NCBI GenBank assembly: GCA_032719365.1
Contig: CM064873.1
Span: 10,202,501-10,266,500, forward strand
Length of the DNA stretch: 64,000 nucleotides
Reading direction: 5' to 3'
From: Prinsepia uniflora
Lineage: Eukaryota; Streptophyta; Magnoliopsida; Rosales; Rosaceae
Shown here: positions 57,030 through 64,000 of the stretch, in pieces
Numbering within the stretch: position 1 is the first letter of the stretch
Layout of the letters: each line of letters begins with the position of its first letter
Program-made: the position numbers and the translations under genes
Notes under the pieces: generated by a model
What the model was told of the DNA's origin: nothing
Databases searched by the model: none
The model's input: only the letters and a program-made list of their open reading frames with translations

Positions 57030-57593
57030 TTACATCATTTGATCTTCTTCAGCCTGATCATTATGTGCTTTCACCTTATTGCAAGTGACGGCAGTACGAT
57101 GGGCATCGAGATCGTCCCCAAGTCCTTTGAGTGTGGTAAAATATGTTGAAACAATCATGGTGCCTTGTGAGAATGACACAATTGCTTTCTGAATTTGATA
57201 AATTTTTGCTGCATTTTTCCGTGAAAATTGGTCCTTGAAATTGTTCCTTACTTGGTGAGCAGTTTTGGCATGAACAACTATTTTTGAAAGATCGGGTTCA
57301 ACAGAGTGGGCAAACCACGAGAGAATCGTAATGTTGCATTGATTCCATAAAGTATAATTTATTGGTTTTTCAGTTTCTGAGAGTGCTGGGATACTGCCAT
57401 CTACAAAACCAAATTTCTTTTTAGCAATAAGGGCATAGGTCATGGATTTACTCCAAGATAGATAATTGGCACCGTTCAATTTGATGTGAACGAGTGCGTG
57501 ATCAAGGTGATCTGAATTATGAACATAGTAAGGGTTGTATGCGTCCATGGCTAAACTGGATGGTTTTGATTGGGATGTTTCGAGATTTGTCAT
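57030..57593 (-). pseudogene. C1 gag
   Basis: From the ATG at 57593 (20 bp past the primer site): HVKLNGANYLSW-like text (HIKLNGANYLSWSKSM), LWNQCNITILSWFAHSVEP, KTAHQVRNNFKDQFSR and YFTTLKGLGDDLDAHR, the pattern of copia gag (UBN2/DUF4219 type). Ends early; a degenerate zinc-knuckle remnant HTLQDCRTLKF may lie near 56750. Confidence 0.75.
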
Positions 57594-57611
57594 ATAGGGC
57601 ACAAAGATGAT

Positions 57612-57623
57612 GCTCTGATACCA
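57612..57623 (-). other. tRNA-Met primer-binding site of C1
   Basis: Minus strand TGGTATCAGAGC, immediately beside the 5' LTR. Confidence 0.9.
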
Positions 57624-57821
57624 TGTGAAATAATTAAACAAATTGTTTTGAGGCTTAATGAATCTTTCATGCACGTGTTCATACAAAGAGAGGGTACAAT
57701 GAGGTAACCCACCTACAAAGTTAAGGCCTAACTCTTAGGGTACAATGAGGTAACTCACAAATTATGGGATTCTTAAATAACAACGTAAAGAAAAGAATAT
57801 ATTATATAATATTTTCTATTA
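57624..57821 (-). repeat. C1 5' LTR
   Basis: 198 bp, matches the 3' LTR; followed by TSD GGTAT. Confidence 0.8.
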
Positions 57822-58020
57822 GGTATAATGGAACAAATTTCAAGATTTTTTTTCCACATACAAGTAGAAAACAAAGTTAAGGCCTAACTTTTAGGGTACA
57901 ATGAGGTAAACCAGAAAGGATGGAATTCCTAAATAATAACGTAAAGGAAATAATATATTTATATAATATTTCCTAATAGGTATAATGGAACAAATTTCAA
58001 GATTTCTTTTTTCCCACATA
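57714..58020. repeat. Tandem duplication spanning the C1 LTR edge
   Basis: 57714-57860 (outer LTR, TSD and about 30 bp of flank) is repeated at 57872-58020 with a spacing of about 158 bp. The copies differ by several bases, so the event is not recent. Confidence 0.8.
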
Positions 58021-58522
58021 CACGATGTTAGATTAGTCTTAAATATTGGATTGGTCGCTAATTATGTATGAAGTAATCGATTGATGGCAGGTGAATATTT
58101 TATTCCTAACAAGGAATTTTTTTTATTTTTTATTTTATGAATTCTTCTTCCGAAAATTTTATTTTAACCAATACTTTGTGTACTTCTAAACATGTAAGGG
58201 AGGTATTTTTTGTAGGTCAATTATGCTCTTCATTAGAAAGGGTCAGGCCCAAAAACGAAGAAAGATCGAGCCCAAATACATAAGAAGAATAAGTCCATGT
58301 CTGGATGATGCAGCAGCTCCAGAAGACCAAATTGCAGGTGGTGAGTTCGGGAAGTTCTAGAGTGGGAGATGGGCTACCACTTTTAGCAGTAAATAACGCA
58401 TGTATCGACCCTCACCGAGTCTTCTCACCTGAATTCGATTCTGGACTTTTGATAAAGTGAGAGCGATCGATGACTTGAAATCCTGAGAAAACACAACTTG
58501 ATTTTCATTCCCGCCTCCGGCC
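58021..58522 (+). promoter_or_regulatory. Upstream region of the PPR gene
   Basis: About 500 bp between the C1 LTR duplication and the start codon. AT-rich to about 58200, then gene-like composition. No clear TATA box can be assigned; any promoter must lie here or in the LTR copy. Confidence 0.4.
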
Positions 58523-59932
58523 ATGTTCCATTCAAGAGCCAAAGCGATCAATCAAGCACAAGCAAACCTCTTGCGCCATTTCACCGACCCCAACTCGATA
58601 CAAGCCCAACACACGTATCACACTTTCCGTCCCAGCAAACCCAGAACCAAGCCTCGCCGTGAACGAATTCACAGAGACACTGGAAAGCTTCGAAAGCCCA
58701 TACCTTTCGTTTCCGATGTCAAACAAGTTGAAGACCCCGAAGATGCCGTGTCCCTCTTCCACGAGTACCACCAGATGGGCTTTAAACACGACTACCCCTC
58801 CTACTCTGCTCTTCTCTACAAGCTGGCTCGCCACCGGAAATTTGAAGCTGTCGAGGCCATTCTTGGCCATGTACGAGATCGAAACATCCATTGCAAAGAT
58901 ACCCTTTTCAGTGCTCTGATTCAACATTATGGGAAAGCCAATTTGGTAGAGAAAGCCATTGAGCTTTTTCATAAAATGCCTTCTTTTAATTGTTTCCGTA
59001 CGTTGCAGTCCTTCAATGTACTCCTGAACATGCTTGTTGATGGGGGTAGGTTTTCTGATGCGGAGGAGATTTTTGGTCGGTGCTCTAAAATGAGTTTTCG
59101 GCCGAATTCAATTTCGTATAATATAATGATCAAGGGGTGGCTTCAGAATGGTGACTGGGAAGAAGCAAGCAAGGTGTTTGATGAAATGCTTGAGAGAAAA
59201 GTGCAGCCTAGTATTGTCACGTATAATAGTCTTATAAGCTTTTTCAGTAGAAAGGGTGAGTTGGAGAAAGCTACTGGTTTGTTTGAGGACATGAAACAGA
59301 AAGGGAAATACCCGAATGCTGTTACTTATGCATTATTGATGGAAGGTCTGTGCTTGCTAGGAAAGCATGAGGAAGCAAAGAAGATGATGTTTGATATGGA
59401 GTATCAAGGGTGTAAACCTCGGCTTGTGAATTATGGTGTTTTAATGAGTGATCTTGGAAAGAGAGGAAAGATCGAGGAGGCAAAATCTTTACTTCAAGAG
59501 ATGAAGAAAAGGCGGTTTAAGCCAGATGTTGTGCTTTATAACATATTGATTAACTTTTTGTGCAAGGAAGGTAGGGGTGCAGAGGCTTATAAAGTCTTGA
59601 TTGAAATGCAAATTGGAGGCTTTGTTCCTAATGCAGCTACATACAGGATGATGGTTGATGGGTTTTGTCAGAACCAAGATTTTGAAGGTGGCTTGAAAGT
59701 TCTGATGGCAATGTTGACAAGTAGACATTGTCCTCGTTTAGAAACATTTGAATGTTTGGTTAGTGGCCTATTAAAATGTGGGAAAATTGATGATGCTTGT
59801 GTTGTGTTGGAGGAGATGGAAAAGAGAAATATGCAATTCTATTCCCAAGCTTGGGAATCTCTGATTGTGGCTGTCTGTGGTGAGGATATTGTTGCCGGTG
59901 AGATTGTGAATGAACTAATCTCTGCCTATTAA
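58523..59932 (+). CDS. P-class pentatricopeptide repeat protein, probably organellar
   Basis: 469 residues, one uninterrupted exon, typical of plant PPR genes. Residues 91-440 divide exactly into ten 35-residue repeats with no gap (for example 196-230 starting SISYNIMIKGW, 231-265 starting IVTYNSLISFF, 336-370 starting VVLYNILINFL). A degenerate eleventh may cover 56-90. No E, E+ or DYW tail, so it is P-class: sequence-specific RNA binding for organellar RNA stability, splicing or translation. Fifth and last residues are N/N in repeats starting 161, 231 and 336 and N/S at 196; known code links N-containing pairs to pyrimidines. Residues 1-55 are basic and rich in R/K/S/T with few acids, as in a mitochondrial or plastid targeting peptide. 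It resembles Arabidopsis At1g07740-type proteins from memory, not verified. The start is the first ATG of the frame. Confidence 0.93.
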   Translation: MFHSRAKAINQAQANLLRHFTDPNSIQAQHTYHTFRPSKPRTKPRRERIHRDTGKLRKPIPFVSDVKQVEDPEDAVSLFHEYHQMGFKHDYPSYSALLYKLARHRKFEAVEAILGHVRDRNIHCKDTLFSALIQHYGKANLVEKAIELFHKMPSFNCFRTLQSFNVLLNMLVDGGRFSDAEEIFGRCSKMSFRPNSISYNIMIKGWLQNGDWEEASKVFDEMLERKVQPSIVTYNSLISFFSRKGELEKATGLFEDMKQKGKYPNAVTYALLMEGLCLLGKHEEAKKMMFDMEYQGCKPRLVNYGVLMSDLGKRGKIEEAKSLLQEMKKRRFKPDVVLYNILINFLCKEGRGAEAYKVLIEMQIGGFVPNAATYRMMVDGFCQNQDFEGGLKVLMAMLTSRHCPRLETFECLVSGLLKCGKIDDACVVLEEMEKRNMQFYSQAWESLIVAVCGEDIVAGEIVNELISAY

Positions 59933-60357
59933 TTCAGGGAAGAGATGATCACGCGCCATTTTGTCGTGACTTCTGCAACTCTTTCGAGGATAGCACCTCA
60001 TACACTGAAGATTGATCACGGTCAAGATCCTTGTCTCTATGTTTTTATGAGTGCTTTAGCAATTTCCTGAGCTTTTCCGTGTTGCAATTTCGACCTGCTG
60101 TATTATGTAAGACAGTTCGATCAATTGAAGTGAAATATTGTGGATTGTTGATGCCAAGTCTAGGTCTCAGAAAGCTGGTTGCAGGCTCCATGGAAGAGAG
60201 ATGGTTTGCCCAGGTGTCGAACAGTTGATTCGAGGAGAGGCTTGTTTGAGGGAGCTCTAGTTATTGAGCTTGTGGCGCAAATCAGGCCTGTTTCACTGAG
60301 CTTATCTTATACCCCACTTGGGTGATTCAGGGGAGTGAGAAAGTTTTATTACAATTT
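59933..60357 (+). other. 3' flank of the PPR gene
   Basis: 425 bp to copia C2. The ORF at 60031-60228 has no family and probably lies in the 3' UTR. No strong AATAAA is seen before the LTR. Confidence 0.4.
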
Positions 60358-60575
60358 TGTTGCGAAGGTTTTTGGGGAGTATGTGATTTTGGGAGAAGGA
60401 GAAGTTGAGAGACAAGGAGGGAGAGTAGAATGAAGGTGTATTCTGTATTCAGTTGTTCAAGAATAAAATAATATAGCACTTAAATACATTAAGTAATTAA
60501 AGTAATGCACAAAGACTAAAATATTCTTATACTATTTACATGTAATAGTCACTATCAAATATACTTATTTCTAAC
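60358..60575 (-). repeat. C2 3' LTR
   Basis: 218 bp, TG...CA on the minus strand. It contains AATAAAATAATATAG on the plus strand near 60464, which could act as a poly(A) signal for the PPR gene. Confidence 0.7.
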
Positions 60576-62053
60576 ACTCCCTCTTGGATATTTCATGTAA
60601 TACTATTACTTGACTGTATATTTATGTGTTACTTCGTTAAAATCTTGTCAGGTGACCAAAATTATGTAGGACAAAAAAAATCTAGTCGAAGGAAAAATAG
60701 TGCAACACGCGTGGATATAGAGTGGTTGCATCAGAATCTTCGAAGGTAGTTGAAGTCGTCTCTTCTGGATCATGAATAGATAGTATGTCTTTGAGATATA
60801 ATGCATTAGAGTTGGTATACCAAAATCTTGCTCAGTAAACCCATTGGAAAAAACTCGTGGTCGAAAGGAAAAGATGAGTAAATGTATATGAGTCGAATCA
60901 TGACATCTTCAGAATGCATGGGGTGACCATATCAAAGGTGTGCCTCATTAAAATCTAGGTAGGTAACAAAATCCAATGAGACAAAATAACTCTGTTTATA
61001 GGATAAAAGAGTACATGATAGTCATGTGAGTATACTTCGAGATATTCAATATATTCCTGAATACTTGATATATTTCAGGATACTCCCCTTAATCTCGACT
61101 CCCCTTAAAAACTACAAACTAGGTAGATCAACCAATCTACATAAGCCAATACCTCTCACATGCTGGTGGAGATTGGATTGGCTTGATTTCTTCTGATGTT
61201 CTTCCTGCTATTGGTTGAATAAGAACGTCAATGCAATATATTTGGTGTTGTCTCCTTTAATGAAATTGGTCTTCATCTACATGATATAGGCAGTATTATA
61301 TTCGTAGATAACCGTCGGTTTATTATTAGTGGAATGCAATCCACAAGTACTTCGAATATATCTCGTAATGGCTCTCAACCATATATATTCATGAACGGCT
61401 TCGTTAAGAGTTAGAATCTCTGCATAATTTGAATACGTAGCAACAAAGGTCTATATCGTAGACCTCTAAGATATTGATGTCTTCCCAATGGTAAAGACAC
61501 AGCCAGTTTGAGTACACGCCGTATGTGGGTCTGATAAGTAACCTGCGTCAACATACCCAAAAAGACGTGCATCATTTTGAGGACCAAGGGGGTTTGATTC
61601 ATTTCTCGATGCATAGAGATAGAATAAGCTCATATCCGATGTACCTCTAAGGTATCGAAAGATAAATTTTATGCCATTCCAATGGCGGAGTGTTGGCGTA
61701 GAGCTAAATCTACTTAGCAAGTTCACAATGAATGAAATGACCGGTCTAGTGCATTGAGTCAAGTATAATAATGCGTCTATTGCACTTAGATATGGCACTG
61801 CTGGTGTCAATATCCTTTCGTTATCATCTGGGGATGAAACAGATCCTTCTTAGGATTTAGACTACGAACGATCATGGGTGTGCTTGAAGGTTTCGCTTAA
61901 TCTTCGTTAAAGCGACACAACATTTTCTAGATGTAATTTCATTGATGGACTAAAATCTCATCTGCACGATGCTTGAGCTCCAGGCCAAGACATAAGTTTG
62001 TTCTCCAAAAATCCTTCATTTCAAATTCTAATTTATGGTGCTTAGTAGTTTCT
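60576..62053 (-). pseudogene. C2 RT C-terminus and RNase H
   Basis: 61466-61810 reads VPYLSAIDALLYLTQCTRP, HWNGIKFIFRYLRGTSDMSL, LFGYVDAGYLSDPHTACTQT (copia RNase H; usually GYADAGYLSDP). Upstream in element order another frame reads FWRTNLCLGLELKHRAD. Decayed by stops. Confidence 0.75.
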
Positions 62054-62058
62054 TTGAT

Positions 62059-62777
62059 TGACAGGACCCAACCCTGAAAACACCTTGTAAACTACACCTA
62101 TGCCCTACTTCTGTCTAACAAGTAAACCTAAATACCAAATTTACCCTCAAACCTTGTTAGATAAGAGATACTCGTATTCTCGCTAGTTCATGCCTCTACT
62201 CCAAGAGCAGCCTCGATTCCTGTGCAACGACTCTGAAGGGTTTCAAAACCAAGAAAATGTGTGAGTGGACGTAAAAAAAATATTTTAAAAACATAGTTTC
62301 GAAAATACAATTGTAAAACATAAGTAAATACCCTTCGTTTCAGAAAGGCTATGCATGCATAAGGCAAACCAATAAACTTCAATAAAACGAATAATAAAAC
62401 ATAAAATCTCGAACTACATGCAAATTATATAAAATCCAGTAATATTATAAAACGATTCAAGCATATAATACCATATCAAAATACCACAACCAAGTCATAT
62501 AGCCCTAAACTACCTTGGGGCTCTTATACTCGTCTCATTACCTGGTCGTGCACGAGGCTCATATCTCAAAGACATGATAATTTCAAGCACATCTCAGAGC
62601 TTAAGCTCTAATACTAAGTTGAAAGGACCCAACCTTGAAAACACCTCAAAAATCACACCTGGGCCATACTCCCGTCTGACAAGATTCAAGGATAAAATTG
62701 GTATTTGAGTTTGCTTGTTAGATAAGATTAGGGCCCGAGTGTGGTCTTTGGGGTGTTTTCAGGGTCGGGTCATGTCA
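62059..62777. mobile_element. 719-bp rearranged LTR insertion with U5-type ends on both sides
   Basis: Perfect TSD TTGAT (62054-62058, 62778-62782). The left end is the inner (U5) end of a minus LTR; the right end is the inner end of the same LTR in plus orientation. Terminal 26 bases are inverted copies with two mismatches. In minus order: antisense U5, sense U5 ending at 62620, a degenerate primer site, leader, module end with GTCCACTCAC and CTTCAG at 62233, then U5. It disrupts C2 RT. Confidence 0.75.
62605..62616 (-). other. Degenerate primer-binding site
   Basis: TAGTATTAGAGC, two transitions from TGGTATCAGAGC, with the same ACT spacer to the LTR end as in E3. Confidence 0.65.
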
Positions 62778-62782
62778 TTGAT

Positions 62783-64000
62783 CGTTTCAGAAGTATCAAT
62801 CATATTCATGTCATCAACATAAACTGGCACTATAGCAAACCCGAAACTTGTTTTCTTAATAAACACGCATCGACATAATTCATTAATCATATATCTCACT
62901 TTGATCGAATACTCACTTAGACAATTATACCACATCCTTCCTAATTGTTTAAATATGTAAAGTGGACGTCTCAAAAGAATGGAGAACATGTTTCGTGGTT
63001 TGTAAGTATGTGCATCAGTTAGTAGTAACCACATTCATAAGTTGCATACTTAGTTTTTTTGAAATTACCAAACTGATAGCGTAGCGAAACATTATGACGT
63101 CCATTACGGGAGAATACGTCTCCTTGTAATCAATCTTAGGGCATTGAGAAAATTCTTGTGCCACTAGACTCACTTTGTATTTCACAATCTCGTTTTTCTC
63201 ATTATACTTCCTTACAAATACTCATTTAAATCCTACAAGTTTAACATGGGGATATGTGGGAACTACAGGTCCAAACATCTTCCTTTTTTGTTAAGAAATC
63301 TAGTTCAACCTAGATTACTTTTTTCTATTTTGGCTAGTCTTCTCTATATTGGCATTCATCAACGGAGGGAGGTTCGAGATCATCACTAGTTATTATTTCA
63401 GTAGTTACCACGAATACAAATATATCATCAATGGTAATATCAGTCTGATTCCATATCTCACTTAAGCATGCATAATTCACCGTGATCTCTCTATTCTCAG
63501 AAGTGGGTTCAAACGTTAGAGCGTCCCCCAACGTTATATCTTCTAGTATAGACCCATAATTCGAAATTATCTCATGAGATTGATGTCTGATATTAAGATA
63601 TCTGAGGGATTCGATTGTACCAAATTTATCGTCTTCTGAGGATGAGAATCTTTTGAACTTATAGGTTTACCTCGCTTCTGGGTAGGAACATATGAGTGGT
63701 TATCCATCATGGACGTAACTCGTCTATTTAGGATGATGGGTCCTATGGGGATGTCTATCCTTGCAGACACATTTACAACGGGTATATGTGATCTCGTCAC
63801 TTTGGCTAGATCAGAGAAAGTGTATGGCATATTATTAGCTACACTTTATAGATCTAGAATTCTCTACACCTCGTTCTCACTTTGTGCGAGTTGGGGACCA
63901 AGGTAAGATATAGTGTGGATATTTCACGTTAATTCACGTCGTTCTTTAAAAACATTGACATTCTTATCTGCCCCTAGCGGCGGGAAGACTGTCTCATTGA
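62783..64000 (-). pseudogene. C2 reverse transcriptase and upstream pol
   Basis: 62759-63034: FKQLGRMWYNCLSEYSIK (usually LKQSGRMWYNRLSEYL) and FAIVPVYVDDMNMIDT, keeping YVDD. 63334-63531: EITVNYACLSEIWNQTDITI and EPPSVDECQYREDW, the linker before RT (usually EPxSVEECxxRxDW). 63567-63830 continues upstream without firm domains. Confidence 0.7.

Larger units (their letters stand above)
51193..57821 (-). mobile_element. Ty1/copia element C1, decayed and split
   Basis: Short LTRs 51193-51397 (3') and 57624-57821 (5'), perfect TSD GGTAT (51188-51192 and 57822-57826), primer site next to the 5' LTR. Domain order in minus orientation: gag, protease, integrase, RT, RNase H, the copia order. Solo LTR L6 (51743-54081) sits inside the RNase H region. 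Many frame breaks; not active. Confidence 0.85.
60358..64000 (-). mobile_element. Ty1/copia element C2, truncated by the window edge
   Basis: 3' LTR 60358-60575 (starts TGTTAGAAATAAG, ends CGCAACA), purine tract AAGAGGGAG next to it, then RNase H, RT and upstream pol remnants reading leftward from 64000. Interrupted at 62059-62777. Many stops; different copia lineage from C1, since the RNase H motifs differ. Confidence 0.8.

Noticed and set aside
60031..60228. Small gene downstream of the PPR gene
   Set aside because: 65 codons, no family, located where a 3' UTR is expected.

Overview
The window is plant nuclear DNA, most likely from a eudicot with a repeat-rich genome. It has one convincing host gene, an intronless P-class pentatricopeptide repeat (PPR) gene at 58523-59932 (+). 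Almost everything else is transposable elements: Ty3/gypsy LTR elements of the chromovirus (Tekay-like) type, two Ty1/copia elements, two LINEs and a MULE-like DNA transposon. I saw no rRNA, tRNA, CRISPR array or bacterial-type operon. The species cannot be named from sequence alone.

Layout. 1-9019 holds partial and solo Ty3/gypsy LTRs in both orientations (A minus; B, C, D plus; solo E minus inside D). 9020-13686 is an LTR-type element with about 1 kb direct repeats, a tRNA-Met primer-binding site and a 2.6 kb leader but no coding region. 13687-39008 is a nested stack, reconstructed from sequence continuity and target-site duplications (TSDs): a 3'-end LINE fragment is split by a MULE-like element (14311-38820); that holds a solo LTR F (three segments totalling about 3.3 kb); F was hit by P1 (15244-18672, TSD AATAG) and by E2 (19035-35275, TSD TACGA); E2's 5' end is fused to the LTR, primer site and leader of another element, E3. 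E2 carries a nearly complete gag-pol with two in-frame nonsense codons. 40133-44590 holds LTR G/H pieces split by solo LTR L7. 45838-50660 is a decayed L1-type LINE with a poly(A) tail. 51193-57821 is copia element C1 (TSD GGTAT) split by solo LTR L6 (TSD TTCGG). The PPR gene follows, about 0.7 kb from C1 and 0.4 kb from copia C2 (60358 to the window end). C2 is interrupted by a 719-bp rearranged element with two U5-type ends (TSD TTGAT).

Most notable pattern. The Ty3/gypsy LTRs differ in family and strand, yet share an internal module of about 0.55-1.35 kb. In element orientation it starts GTGAGTGG(A/G)C followed by TGCATGCAT, and ends TGCATGCAT, then (G)TCCACTCAC, then a pyrimidine-rich run ending in CAG. 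The two ends are thus inverted copies of each other and also look like 5' and 3' splice sites. Inside the module, most families carry a tandem array of tiny hairpins whose stems differ between units with compensatory changes, though the unit sequence differs between families. Upstream, the U3 regions share W-box (TTGAC) and TGACG/ACGTCA clusters, and a conserved GC-rich hairpin block lies between U3 and the module. This is the best candidate here for something not commonly described. Whether the module is spliced cannot be decided without RNA data.
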